Part shown: positions 26,377 through 35,368 of the stretch, in pieces
Layout of the letters: each line of letters starts with the position of its first letter
How positions within the stretch are numbered: position 1 is the first letter of the stretch
Source: Candidatus Binatia bacterium
Lineage (GTDB): Bacteria > Desulfobacterota > Binatia > UBA12015
DNA length: 64,000 bases
Assembly (NCBI GenBank): GCA_029248525.1
Contig: JAQWJE010000043.1
Coordinates: forward strand, 124,001-188,000
Reading direction: 5' to 3'
The notes under the pieces: generated by a model
The model's input: only the letters and a program-made list of their open reading frames with translations
The model's database searches: none
What the model was told of the DNA's origin: nothing
Translations under genes and position numbers: made by a program

Positions 26377-28533
26377 ATGCCTGCATTGCTCCAAAATAAA
26401 CCTGCATCCGACGCGAGAATCTCGCATGGGGACAGGTTCGGGCAAGGAGCCCTCACAGCGATCGTTCTCGTGACAGTTGTCGTGGTCGGCGCTATCGGCT
26501 GCGACCGGCTTCCGCTGAATCTGCCGACGAAGACAATCGAAGAAGAGACCGCCGTTCAGGCACGGTTGTGGAGCTCCGGGGTGCTCGCGAAAGGACCGCC
26601 TCCCGCCATATGCGAAGTCGACCAGGTTCGGCGACCCGCACTCGGATGCGCCGAGTCGCAGCGTTTCTTCTCAGGACTCATGAAAAGCGCCATCCCCGGG
26701 ACACTGCGCATTCAGGCCAAACGGCCCCGGAACTTGAGCACGGACTACGGCCTGATTGAAACACAGATCAAATTGGCCGAGAGCCAGAACTGGGGTTCCA
26801 TCCCACCGTTCGCAATCGGTCCCGAAACAGAGGTCATCACGCAGCCGATCCAATCCGGGGTCATCCGCGCAAAAAGCCATCAAGCCATCCTCACGGTGCG
26901 GCCGCTATCCTCTTCCCTGTCTCGCTGGCGAACACTTCCTCTCTGGCCACTCGAGTCGACGGTTCTGAATTTCGATCTCGCGATCCTGCCCGAAGCTTTA
27001 GCCGCAGGAGCCCGCTCCGCTCGCGTGCGTGTCTTCGCTCATGTCGCAGGAAGCCCTCGCACGCTCCTGTTTGAAAAGCTTATCAAGGCTACGCAACCTG
27101 CGGTCTGGCATCCGCAATTTGTTTCGCTTCGAGCATACGCCGGGCAGCCGACATCGCTGATCTTCGAATCCCAGCCGTGGCCCCCGGCGCCCGAAGGATT
27201 TAGTGCGCCCCTGATTGGGGCCCCGATGTTGACCTACCGCACTCAGACCCGAACACAGCCGAAGAATATCATTTTGATTTCGCTCGACACCCTGCGCGGT
27301 GATCAACTGGGCGCGAGTGTAAACGGACGTGCACTAACACCCAACCTCGATGCGTTCGGCGCGCAGGGTGCACAATTCGCACAGGCGATGACGACATACC
27401 CGTCCACGACGGCCTCGCATATGAGCATGATGACGGGGCTGTATCCGATCACCCACAACACCAATCATCCAGGCGTTTCGGTCGCCGACGATATCCCGAT
27501 GATGGCGGAGATCCTTGCCGGTCGGGGATTTGCCACTGCCGCGGTGACCGAGAATGCAATGCTGGCGGCTTCGTCGGGTTTCTCGCGAGGCTTCGATTTT
27601 TACCGAGAGGTACGCGATCTCGGCATGTCCGTGGCTCAGGGGCAGATCGAAAAGACCTTCCAGTCAGGGATCGATTGGCTGGAGAAACACACCGACGAAC
27701 GTTTCTTCCTCTTCCTCCACACCTATCAGGTCCATGGCCCCTACGCGCCGCCTCCCGAGTACGATATTTTCAAGGGCAATTTCGAAGGCACGAAGAAGGG
27801 AAGTTACGCCCGCCGGGCCATCGCCCAAAAGAACGCCTACGCCGGAGAGGTCCTCTACACCGATGCAGTCGTTGGTGAGTTGCTCGAAAAGCTGAAGAGT
27901 CTCGGACTGGAGGAAAACACCCTCATCATCATCACCTCGGACCATGGCGAGGAGTTCGGCGACCATGGACACATCGGACATTCCCAGACACCTTTTGAGT
28001 CCGTGATGCGAATCCCGCTGCTGATCCGAGCGCCCGGCAAGATCGAGCCGGGACGAAAAGTTCGCAGCGTAGTTTCACTCGTCGATGTGCTGCCAACAGT
28101 CCTCGATCTCCTGGACTCGACTCAGGGCGGGGCGGTGTTTGATACATCGGTCAATGCTGCTCCCTCGCCCCCGTTCCACGGGGTCTCGTTGGTGGGACTG
28201 ATGCAAGGGAAACCAGGCCTCTCGCGCCAGGCCGTCTTTGCCGAAAGTCGACGCCCCGGCCATCAAAGCATCGTTGCCCGAACCAATACCCATCGCTTCA
28301 TCACACCCCAAACCCAAACCGAGACGCAGCAGATCTTCGACTTGCGGGTAGATGCCACCGAGCAACGAAATCTGAAAAGCCCGGACCTTCAGGCAAAAGG
28401 CCGCCTCCTCGCGCAGCGCTACAAGGGCTTGCGGAGTCGAGAAATGAAGCCCCAGGCGGCCACGCAGAAGACGCAATCGGTTGACCCCGAGACTGCCGCA
28501 AAGTTGCGGGCTCTCGGATACACCGACCACTGA
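26377..28533 (+). CDS. Lipoprotein sulfatase-superfamily hydrolase (non-Cys active site)
   Basis: A 718-residue exported protein, ATG 26377 behind AAGGA. An N-terminal hydrophobic segment ends VGAIGC (lipobox). Residues about 60-290 form an extra domain rich in beta strands. The sulfatase/alkaline-phosphatase domain starts near 296 (IILISLDTLRGDQLG) and ends with a metal motif SDHGEEFGDHGH. At the catalytic position the sequence reads YPSTTASHMSMMTG rather than C/S-x-P-S-R, so formylglycine cannot form in the usual way. A Thr or Ser nucleophile, and therefore phosphodiester or phosphonate-type chemistry, is possible. It is convergent with the true sulfatase next to it. Confidence 0.8.
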   Translation: MPALLQNKPASDARISHGDRFGQGALTAIVLVTVVVVGAIGCDRLPLNLPTKTIEEETAVQARLWSSGVLAKGPPPAICEVDQVRRPALGCAESQRFFSGLMKSAIPGTLRIQAKRPRNLSTDYGLIETQIKLAESQNWGSIPPFAIGPETEVITQPIQSGVIRAKSHQAILTVRPLSSSLSRWRTLPLWPLESTVLNFDLAILPEALAAGARSARVRVFAHVAGSPRTLLFEKLIKATQPAVWHPQFVSLRAYAGQPTSLIFESQPWPPAPEGFSAPLIGAPMLTYRTQTRTQPKNIILISLDTLRGDQLGASVNGRALTPNLDAFGAQGAQFAQAMTTYPSTTASHMSMMTGLYPITHNTNHPGVSVADDIPMMAEILAGRGFATAAVTENAMLAASSGFSRGFDFYREVRDLGMSVAQGQIEKTFQSGIDWLEKHTDERFFLFLHTYQVHGPYAPPPEYDIFKGNFEGTKKGSYARRAIAQKNAYAGEVLYTDAVVGELLEKLKSLGLEENTLIIITSDHGEEFGDHGHIGHSQTPFESVMRIPLLIRAPGKIEPGRKVRSVVSLVDVLPTVLDLLDSTQGGAVFDTSVNAAPSPPFHGVSLVGLMQGKPGLSRQAVFAESRRPGHQSIVARTNTHRFITPQTQTETQQIFDLRVDATEQRNLKSPDLQAKGRLLAQRYKGLRSREMKPQAATQKTQSVDPETAAKLRALGYTDH

Positions 28534-28588
28534 CTCTCGGCCCCCCGGCCTTCAGACAGAACCCCGCAGCAGACGACCGCCGGATGCA

Positions 28589-30244
28589 CTAATTCGACCA
28601 ATAGATAAATTCGTCGTCGGGCGCGTCGGGCTGGGTGAGGTCCTTGTCGATATTGATAGGCATCGAAGCCCGACTCGGCCACGCAGGCTCGATCTGGCTG
28701 GCATTATGAACCGCCAGCGCCGCCTTTAATTGCGCCAATTTCTCGGGATTCGTCGCCGACAGGTCGTCGCGCTCATTCGGGTCGACCGAGAGATCGAAGA
28801 GCCAGTCTCTTCCGGGGGGATCGCTGACGTTGAGCTTCCAGCCATTCACGATCGCCGTCTGTGAAGTCCCGCTGCGCCAGAACAGGGACTCATGTGGCGC
28901 ACCGGTCCTCTCGCCGGTCGCAAACGGGACCAGATCCACGCCATCAACAACCCGGTCGCTTGGCAAAGGAGCACCTGCGGCAGCCGCAGCGGTGCTGTAG
29001 AGATCGAAATGGTGCACCGGTGCCTCCACGACCGTTCCGGGCGTAAGATGCCCCGGCCATTTGATGAAAAACGGCACGTGAATCCCCCCTTCAAACAGTG
29101 AGATCTTCCACCCCCGGAAGGGCTGATTGACCTCGGGGATCCCGATATAATGCGCGCCCCCATTGTCTGACGTAAACATGACAATTGTGTTGTCCTCGAG
29201 GCCATTGTCCCGCAATGCTTCGAGAACCTGACCCACCCCCCGATCCAGACTGCGGATCATCGCGGCATACACTCGAAGGCGATGGTTCTCGATATGCGAC
29301 AAGGCCTCGTAGTCCTCGCGAGTCGCCTGCAGAGGAGTATGAGGTGCCCAATGTGCCAGATAGAGAAAGAAGGGACGATCCTTGTTTGCCTCAATCACCT
29401 TGACCGCCTCTTCGGTGTAATAATCAGTCAGGTAGCGGTCCGGCGCGAAGTCGCTGCCCCCGTTGAACGAGGCCGCGTACCTCATTGCCGCCCAGAGAAA
29501 TTTATCGATCGGGTCGAAATTCTGCTTGGAGTTCACCACCTCGGGATGGTCTTCAGGCAGGTAAAGCCCGCTCGACATCAAAAGGCTTTCCTCAAAACCC
29601 TGATCGTGCGCCCCCATCCCTCCGTTGCGGCCAAGATGCCATTTGCCGATATGCGCTGTGTGATATTGCTGCTCCCGCAAAAGCTCCGCGATCGTGATTT
29701 CCGACGGAGGCATTCCCATATCTTCATAGGGAACGGATTCCGCACCCGGGTAGACAATCGGATCTCTCAGACCTGATGCATCCCCTGCCAAACGGACCAT
29801 CTCCATCATGCCGGGAGGAGTGGGTGTGAACTCGAATCCGAATCGGGTGCCATATCGCCCCGACATCAGGGCCGCTCGAGATGGCGCACAAGTCGCGTTG
29901 GCAGCGTAACCGTTGACGAAGTTTACGCCGTCGGTCGCGATCGAATCAATATTGGGTGTCGGAACCGTCCCGCCGGCGACACCGCCACCCTGAAACGTCA
30001 GATCGTTCCAACCGAGATCATCGGCAAGGATCAGAACGATATTTGGTGGCCGATCCTCGGCCACCCGCCCCGCCGGATCCAATCCCGTGCTCCAGGCGAC
30101 TTCCTGAAAGGCACCGATTGGCCGCATTCCGGCGGCCACACTGACGAACTTCAAGGCAATGGCCGCTCGGTTGAGATAACCGGCCACTCCAAGAACCATT
30201 AAAACCGCAATACCGATGAATACCCGCCGAAATCCCTTGCTCAT
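28589..30244 (-). CDS. Arylsulfatase with formylglycine motif, membrane-anchored
   Basis: A 551-residue type I sulfatase with an N-terminal hydrophobic anchor or uncleaved signal (residues 8-24). LILADDLGWNDL (about 71-82) gives the metal Asp pair. CAPSR at about 119-123 is the C-x-P-S-R site whose Cys is converted to formylglycine. LLREQQYHTAHIGKWHLG carries the Lys/His of signature 2, and FTSDNGG the second metal Asp. These residues predict hydrolysis of organic sulfate esters outside the cytoplasm. No FGE or anSME gene is in the window. It is divergent from the TetR gene at 30423 across a region with a palindromic operator, so repression by that TetR protein is possible. Confidence 0.92.
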   Translation of the reverse strand: MSKGFRRVFIGIAVLMVLGVAGYLNRAAIALKFVSVAAGMRPIGAFQEVAWSTGLDPAGRVAEDRPPNIVLILADDLGWNDLTFQGGGVAGGTVPTPNIDSIATDGVNFVNGYAANATCAPSRAALMSGRYGTRFGFEFTPTPPGMMEMVRLAGDASGLRDPIVYPGAESVPYEDMGMPPSEITIAELLREQQYHTAHIGKWHLGRNGGMGAHDQGFEESLLMSSGLYLPEDHPEVVNSKQNFDPIDKFLWAAMRYAASFNGGSDFAPDRYLTDYYTEEAVKVIEANKDRPFFLYLAHWAPHTPLQATREDYEALSHIENHRLRVYAAMIRSLDRGVGQVLEALRDNGLEDNTIVMFTSDNGGAHYIGIPEVNQPFRGWKISLFEGGIHVPFFIKWPGHLTPGTVVEAPVHHFDLYSTAAAAAGAPLPSDRVVDGVDLVPFATGERTGAPHESLFWRSGTSQTAIVNGWKLNVSDPPGRDWLFDLSVDPNERDDLSATNPEKLAQLKAALAVHNASQIEPAWPSRASMPINIDKDLTQPDAPDDEFIYWSN

Positions 30245-30411
30245 CTCTCCTGCCCTCTCCGAATTTCACACCGAAACCTACCGTCCAGACGGCCAATGGT
30301 CGTCCTCCACGATCGGATACGCTGATCCGATATGGCCATCAAGCTCGGGAGGATCCCTGTTTATTATTCGGGGCCATGTTGATTGTTTTCACTAACCCCA
30401 TTTTGTGGTTG

Positions 30412-30428
30412 TGTCATTCAGAATGACA
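30412..30428 (+). promoter_or_regulatory. 17-base palindromic operator overlapping a TetR start codon
   Basis: TGTCATTCAGAATGACA has perfect 8-base arms around a central A and covers the ATG (30423) of the TetR gene. The position fits autorepression. It lies 168 bases from the divergent sulfatase start. Confidence 0.6.
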
Positions 30429-31025
30429 ATAGCAGCAGAAAAAGCCATCGATGGTCGGCGAGTGCGCTCCGATCGCACTCGAGCCGCAGTCGCCCAAGCC
30501 ATGCTCGACTGTATCCACGAAGGGGCGCTGCGTCCCTCAGCCAAAAGCGTCGCCGCTCGTGCCGGGGTTTCGGCTCGTGCCGTGTTCCGCCATTTTGAAA
30601 ATATGGAGGCATTGATGGCCGAAACAACGCGACTTCATCTCGAGAAAATGTTGCCGCTTCTGCCACAGCCGCTCACGACAGGGCCGCTAAGTAAGCGAGT
30701 TCGCAGGTTCGTGGAACTTTGCGTAGCTTTCCTCGAACCTTCGAGGCCCATATGGAACTCGGGACGACTGAGCATGCCCTTCTCCCCCGTCCTGCAGGAG
30801 CGCCATCGAGACCTCCTTGCTATATGGGATCAGGAATTGAAGAAATCCTTCGCGTCGGAATTCAAGGCAATGACAGCAACGATTCGGAAGCGACGGATCC
30901 AGATCCTTGTGACGATGCTGGGCCATGACGCCTGGTCAGAGCTTCGGGAGGCTCAGGGCCTCTCCCTCGAGGAATCGAAGCGAACGCTTGAAGAAGCGAT
31001 TCGACTGCTGCTCTCACCAAAATAA
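30423..31025 (+). CDS. TetR/AcrR family transcriptional regulator
   Basis: A 200-residue regulator. The N-terminal HTH (about 15-65) reads RVRSDRTRAAVAQAMLDCIHEGALRPSAKSVAARAGVSARAVFRHFENMEAL, as in TetR proteins: an Arg-rich first helix, then the SARAVFRHF recognition helix. The C-terminal part is helical, for ligand binding and dimerisation. I choose ATG 30423; GTG 30405 upstream would place the palindrome inside the coding region. It is divergent from the arylsulfatase gene and followed after 43 bases by the MBL-fold lipoprotein gene in the same direction, so it may control one or both. Ligand unknown. Confidence 0.88.
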   Translation: MTIAAEKAIDGRRVRSDRTRAAVAQAMLDCIHEGALRPSAKSVAARAGVSARAVFRHFENMEALMAETTRLHLEKMLPLLPQPLTTGPLSKRVRRFVELCVAFLEPSRPIWNSGRLSMPFSPVLQERHRDLLAIWDQELKKSFASEFKAMTATIRKRRIQILVTMLGHDAWSELREAQGLSLEESKRTLEEAIRLLLSPK

Positions 31026-31068
31026 TTCCGGCGAATTTTTTTCACTCCCGGTCGGAAAGGAATTTCAG

Positions 31069-32139
31069 ATGGACTCAAAACTCTCTCGCGCAATCGCGCA
31101 ACGATTCATCCTCTCGATCCTGCTCTGCAGCTCGATGGGGTGCGACGCGCTGGTGCGGCAATTCGCATCGGCGGCCGTCGCCACGCAAGCCAACACGGGC
31201 AATAGTCAAGTACTGGAAGACGATGCCATCAATATTTTCCTCTGCGGCACCGGCTCCCCGCTACCGGACGCAAGCAGTGCGGCTGCTTGTACAATCGTGA
31301 TCGCCGGCGGCAAGCTCTATGTTGTCGATGTCGGCCCGGGCTCGCAAGAGGTCGCCCAACTCGGCGGGATGCCCCGGGCAGAACTCGGCGGGATTCTCCT
31401 TACTCACTTTCATTCGGACCATATCGGGGAATTGGGCGAGTGGGCGACTCAAAGCTGGATCGCCGGCCGCACCGGACCTCTGCATATCTACGGGCCCCAA
31501 GGAGTCGACCAGGTCGCGAACGGGTTTCGGCAGGCCTACCGGGTCGATGACGAATACCGCATCGAGCACCATGGCGAAGAAAATTTACCACGAGCGGCGG
31601 GCGAGTGGATTACGCATACGGTGCCCTACACCAGAGGGCCGGGCACTATAGTCCTTGAGGAGGGTGACCTCACCATCACCGCATTTGCGGTTGACCACCA
31701 ACCCGTCGAGCCTGCTGTTGGTTATCGCTTCGACTACAAGGACAGGTCTGTTGTGATTAGCGGCGACACCGATCAATCGAACAACCTCGAGGCCAACGCG
31801 AAAGGAGCGGACCTGCTCATCCACGAGGTTCTTCTCAAAGAATTCATCGGCCAGTTCTCCGCAGCCCTCGGCGAGGCCGGCCTGACGCGGATGCAGACAC
31901 TATCGAGTGATATTCTCGACTACCATGCGAGCCCCAAGGAGGCGGTCGCCTCCGCGCAAGCTGCGGGAGTGCAGGCTGTCGTCTTCACGCACCTGGTCCC
32001 TGCCGTGCCGGGCTTTCTCCGCTCCTGGCTCTTCCTGCGAGGCGTCGACGGTGGGTCGGTCGATGTCGTGATCGGCGAAGACGGCATGCGCATCCGCCTT
32101 CCGGCTGGCTCCGATGCCATCGAGATCGAAGAGCCCTGA
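31069..32139 (+). CDS. Metallo-beta-lactamase-fold lipoprotein (RNase Z/AtsA-like)
   Basis: A 356-residue exported protein; the start is ATG 31069 behind AAAGGA, and the lipobox is SSMGC (Cys25). The MBL core starts INIFLCGTGSPLPD and carries the zinc motif LTHFHSDHIGE (about residues 112-122). A later VISGDTD Asp and FTHLVP His complete the binuclear site. The sequence layout (GTGSP, DVGPGS, THFHSDH) is that of the RNase Z/AtsA subgroup, which includes type III alkyl/arylsulfatases and lactonase-like enzymes. Secretion excludes a tRNA-processing role. With two sulfatase-superfamily genes just upstream, an extracellular esterase or sulfatase role is attractive but unproven. Confidence 0.85.
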   Translation: MDSKLSRAIAQRFILSILLCSSMGCDALVRQFASAAVATQANTGNSQVLEDDAINIFLCGTGSPLPDASSAAACTIVIAGGKLYVVDVGPGSQEVAQLGGMPRAELGGILLTHFHSDHIGELGEWATQSWIAGRTGPLHIYGPQGVDQVANGFRQAYRVDDEYRIEHHGEENLPRAAGEWITHTVPYTRGPGTIVLEEGDLTITAFAVDHQPVEPAVGYRFDYKDRSVVISGDTDQSNNLEANAKGADLLIHEVLLKEFIGQFSAALGEAGLTRMQTLSSDILDYHASPKEAVASAQAAGVQAVVFTHLVPAVPGFLRSWLFLRGVDGGSVDVVIGEDGMRIRLPAGSDAIEIEEP

Positions 32140-32220
32140 CGACGACCAACCCCCAACTTGCGCCAGCCCCGGGATTGCCCTTTGATGCCCTGCGATCCCC
32201 CCGCCCTTGCCCAACCTCGC

Positions 32221-32248
32221 TATCTGTATTACAGGTATGATACAGATA
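32221..32248 (+). promoter_or_regulatory. Inverted-repeat operator overlapping the GntR-PurM start codon
   Basis: TATCTGTAT at 32221-32229 and its perfect complement ATACAGATA at 32240-32248 are separated by 10 bases. Inside are smaller palindromes CTGTATTACAG (32224-32234) and GTATGATAC. The right arm ends at the A of the ATG. Position and spacing suit autorepression by the encoded GntR-type HTH. Confidence 0.7.
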
Positions 32249-33684
32249 TGAATCTCGTTATTGATCTCGACGCCAAAACCCCTGTACACCGTCAAATCGC
32301 CGATCAGATCCGCTTCGCAATCCAAACGGGCAAGCTGGCGCCTGGGGAAAAACTCCCCAGCTTGCGGAGCGTCGCCGCGAAAGCCGGCGTGGCCGTAAAC
32401 ACCGTTGCCAAGGCGTATAAAAGTCTCGAAGCAACAGGCGCGGCTCAGGCCGGACAGCGAAGCGCCTATACCGTTTGCCCAAAACCTCGCCGCACGGGAC
32501 GTGCCCCCAAAGCTGACGATAGCGTGCGGTATGCCGCGCGGGGAGTTTCCGCGACAAAATCCGAAGTCCATGGCGCCATCGCCGGAATCGACAAGGGGGT
32601 CTTCCCCGGATCCTTCTGTAAAATCACGGAAGATTACCTGACCGGCGACCCGGATCTATGCAATCTGATCCACGCCGACGGAAGTGGAACGAAATCCATT
32701 CTGGCCTACCTGCACTACCGCGAGACCGGAGACCCCTCCGTCTTTCGCGGAATTGCGCAGGACAGCATCGTCATGAATCTGGACGATCTTTTGTGTGTAG
32801 GCGCGACCGGTCGCATTCTGATTTCGAGCACCATCAATCGAAATGCCAAAAGAATCCCGGGGGACGTCCTGGCGGAGCTCATCAGCGGAAACGAAGAGGT
32901 CCTGAAAATATTGCGTGGCCATGGGGTCGACATCCATAGCGGCGGCGGCGAAACTGCCGATGTCGGAGACCTGACCCCTACCGTTGTCGTCGACAGCTGC
33001 GCCACGGCCATCTTGCAAAAAAAGAAAGTGGTCACCGGCGGCCGGATCAAACCCGGACTGGCCATCGTCGGACTGGCTTCCGACGGACAGGCCGCGTACG
33101 AAACCGTGCCGAACAGCGGCATCGGCAGCAACGGCCTGACCAGCGCACGGCATGACTTGCTGAGCCCCTATTACCGGAGACACTATCCCGAAACCTTCGA
33201 CAAACAGATCGACAAGGATTTGGTGTATTGCGGGCCCTACCGGCTCAAGGATCCCCTGCAAGATTCCTCCATGACCATCGGCGAGGCGCTCCTGAGCCCG
33301 ACGCGAAGCTACGCTCCGGTCATCTCGGCACTTCTGAGAGATTATCCAGGTGCCATCCGCGGGCTTGTTCATTGCTCGGGCGGAGGACAGACCAAATGCC
33401 TTCATTTCGGTCGCAACGTCCATTACATCAAAGACGCCTTGATGCCGATCCCTCCCATTTTCCGCGCGATCCAACGAGCCAGTGGCACCGGATGGAAGGA
33501 AATGTACCGCGTCTACAATATGGGCCATCGGATGGAGGTCTACTGTCCCCCCTCTCAGGTTTCGAAGGTCATCAGCTGCGTCCGGGAGTTCGGCATTGAA
33601 GCTGCCCAGATTGGTCATACCGAGTCGAGCGCGTCGGGGAATCAGCTCACACTCATGCACGGCCGCAAGCGTCTACGGTACTGA
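32248..33684 (+). CDS. GntR-type winged helix fused to a PurM/AIR-synthase-like enzyme domain
   Basis: A 478-residue two-domain protein. Residues about 8-72 are a YtrA/GntR-type winged helix ([19 protein letters not shown], then [26 protein letters not shown]). From about residue 120 to the end lies a full PurM-like domain: [12 protein letters not shown] aligns with the AIR synthase DGVGTK loop, [11 protein letters not shown] with the NDLLCSGA segment, [13 protein letters not shown] with the GGETAEMP motif, and LASDGQAA...GIGSNG with the SNGYSLVR region. The open frame continues upstream to 32158, but ATG 32248 is supported by the HTH start and the operator. The ATP-binding residues look retained. 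Target pathway unknown. Confidence 0.85.
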   Translation: MNLVIDLDAKTPVHRQIADQIRFAIQTGKLAPGEKLPSLRSVAAKAGVAVNTVAKAYKSLEATGAAQAGQRSAYTVCPKPRRTGRAPKADDSVRYAARGVSATKSEVHGAIAGIDKGVFPGSFCKITEDYLTGDPDLCNLIHADGSGTKSILAYLHYRETGDPSVFRGIAQDSIVMNLDDLLCVGATGRILISSTINRNAKRIPGDVLAELISGNEEVLKILRGHGVDIHSGGGETADVGDLTPTVVVDSCATAILQKKKVVTGGRIKPGLAIVGLASDGQAAYETVPNSGIGSNGLTSARHDLLSPYYRRHYPETFDKQIDKDLVYCGPYRLKDPLQDSSMTIGEALLSPTRSYAPVISALLRDYPGAIRGLVHCSGGGQTKCLHFGRNVHYIKDALMPIPPIFRAIQRASGTGWKEMYRVYNMGHRMEVYCPPSQVSKVISCVREFGIEAAQIGHTESSASGNQLTLMHGRKRLRY

Positions 33685-33711
33685 GCCCCCTGTCCCGAAA
33701 GGGGCGTTGCT

Positions 33712-34530
33712 TCACGATCCGGCCGTGCCGAGCGTTGGCCGGGGATTGGTTCTGGAGCTTCCCGCTGCGTTGAAATCGCTGGCGGAAGGGATCAAACCAG
33801 CACGCTGAATCTCGAGAATGCCAAACTTGTCCAAAATCCGACAGATCCAATAGCCCATATCGACCTCGCCCCGCCGAAAGGAAAATTTGGCCGAGGCAGG
33901 AAACCGATGATGGTTGTTCTGAAAACCTTCGCCCAGAACCAGCCAGGCAGCCAGGTGGTTGTTACGGGAGTTGTCGGGGGTGTCGAAGTTCCGCCCGCCG
34001 ACCGCGTGGCCGAACGAATTGATAATCCAACCCTGAACCGGATGGCTCATCATTCCCAGCCAGTAGCTGATGCCCAAGGCCCAATAGCCGGTCAAAGATC
34101 CGATCAGAACCGCAACCGCCATATGCGCAAGGTGCGGCAGATACCAGTGTCCGGTTCGATTCGGCCAACTCACGTCAAAATCGAGATCCTCGACGATACT
34201 CTCTACCTCCGGACGATGACGCAGGAGGCCCTTCAGAACTTTCTCGTAGGAGTGCAATTGAGCGATCAGGACGCCCCAAAAACCAACGTGGGTCGGGCTA
34301 TGCGGATCCGACGGCGAGTCCGAAAATTCATGGTGCTGTCGGTGCATGCAGACCCAGGCTTTCGGATCGATCCCCGTTGTCCAGACTCCCATGCGTCCGA
34401 TCCACCGTCGTGTTCCAGGCCCAAACCGGACGGCATTATGGGTCAGACCACGGTGATAAAAGACCGAGATCATTGTCATATTCGCGAGGTAGGCGATCAG
34501 GAATACAGCGATGCAGCTGAAAAAATACAT
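33712..34530 (-). CDS. Acyl-CoA/acyl-lipid delta-9-type fatty acid desaturase
   Basis: A 272-residue membrane di-iron desaturase with three His boxes: HRGLTH (26-31), HRQHH (63-67) and NNHH in EGFQNNHHRFP (205-208), plus an extra His in INSFGHAVGG. Hydrophobic segments flank the boxes as in DesA/OLE1-like enzymes, which introduce a double bond into saturated acyl chains with O2 and reduced ferredoxin or cytochrome b5. The N-terminus is short compared with typical 300-380-residue enzymes. It is divergent from a TetR gene over an 83-base gap packed with palindromes, an arrangement like DesT control of a desaturase in Pseudomonas. Confidence 0.9.
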   Translation of the reverse strand: MYFFSCIAVFLIAYLANMTMISVFYHRGLTHNAVRFGPGTRRWIGRMGVWTTGIDPKAWVCMHRQHHEFSDSPSDPHSPTHVGFWGVLIAQLHSYEKVLKGLLRHRPEVESIVEDLDFDVSWPNRTGHWYLPHLAHMAVAVLIGSLTGYWALGISYWLGMMSHPVQGWIINSFGHAVGGRNFDTPDNSRNNHLAAWLVLGEGFQNNHHRFPASAKFSFRRGEVDMGYWICRILDKFGILEIQRAGLIPSASDFNAAGSSRTNPRPTLGTAGS

Positions 34531-34563
34531 ATGGACTCCGTTCTATTTCGTTTGACTGCCGTT

Positions 34564-34595
34564 GTTACGTAACCGTAACGTTACGCTAGCGTAAC
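34564..34595. promoter_or_regulatory. Nested palindromic operator cluster between desaturase and TetR genes
   Basis: Three perfect palindromes abut or overlap: GTTACGTAAC (34564-34573), CGTAACGTTACG (34574-34585) and GTTACGCTAGCGTAAC (34580-34595). The half-site GTTACG/CGTAAC recurs, and a degenerate copy follows to about 34607. This looks like a multi-dimer TetR operator covering both divergent promoters. Confidence 0.75.
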
Positions 34596-34622
34596 TTACG
34601 TCAGCGTACTAAATTGTCAAGG

Positions 34623-35288
34623 ATGAGCCCAAGAAAAAAAATGTCCGCCGCGGATCGGCGCGCTCAATTGGTAGAAGTTGGCCGAAAAGTCTTTGCCGCG
34701 CGTGGCTTTGAGGCGACTTCCGTTGAGGAAATCGCCGACAAGGCCGGCATTTCAAAACCGATCCTCTACCAACATTTCGGCGGAAAGGAGGGGCTGTATG
34801 CGGTCATTGTCGATCGCGAGATGGAACGTGTCCTCTCCCTGATCTCGGCCACGATCTCCTCGGGAACACCTCGCGAGCGCGTGGAGCGCTCGACGCTGGG
34901 CTTTCTGAGCTACGTCCGGGATCACCCGGACGGATTTGCCGTTCTGGCGCATGACGCTCCGGTGGGAAATCAGGAGGGATCGATGGCTTCGGTCTTGAGC
35001 GAACTCGCAGAAAAGACCTCCGCCGTTTTCGCGAAAGCACTCAAAGACTCCGGGGCCAATCCCAAATCAGCGCCCATCTATGCTCACGCTCTGATCGGGA
35101 TGGTGACCTTTGTCGGGCAATGGTGGCGGGAGGTGAGAAAGCCTCCTATCGAAGTGGTCGCGAGCCATATTGCGGCACTCTCCTGGAAAGGGCTTCAGAG
35201 CCTTCCGGAAAAGCCACAACCAATTGCTCCCGAGATTCGACGCAGCCTTGCACGAAAGAGTCCCTTCCCGAGCGCCGCGGAGGATTGA
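34623..35288 (+). CDS. TetR family regulator, probable repressor of the divergent desaturase
   Basis: A 221-residue regulator. The N-terminus has the TetR HTH: RRAQLVEVGRKVFAARGFEATSVEEIADKAGISKPILYQHFGGKEGLY (about residues 11-58), a close match to the family consensus with the YQHF recognition helix. The C-terminal domain is helical (ligand pocket). ATG 34623 has no separate ribosome site; TTG 34614 and ATG 34641 are alternatives, and a leaderless mRNA is possible. The nested palindromes immediately upstream and the divergent desaturase suggest it senses acyl-CoA and controls membrane unsaturation, as DesT does; this is inference from context. Confidence 0.88.
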   Translation: MSPRKKMSAADRRAQLVEVGRKVFAARGFEATSVEEIADKAGISKPILYQHFGGKEGLYAVIVDREMERVLSLISATISSGTPRERVERSTLGFLSYVRDHPDGFAVLAHDAPVGNQEGSMASVLSELAEKTSAVFAKALKDSGANPKSAPIYAHALIGMVTFVGQWWREVRKPPIEVVASHIAALSWKGLQSLPEKPQPIAPEIRRSLARKSPFPSAAED

Positions 35289-35368
35289 AGGGCTGCGAGG
35301 CGACGCGCTCGAGTGATCCATGGTGGCCCTCCCTTTCCGCGAGCCTCGGCAAAAGTTAGAACACGTCG

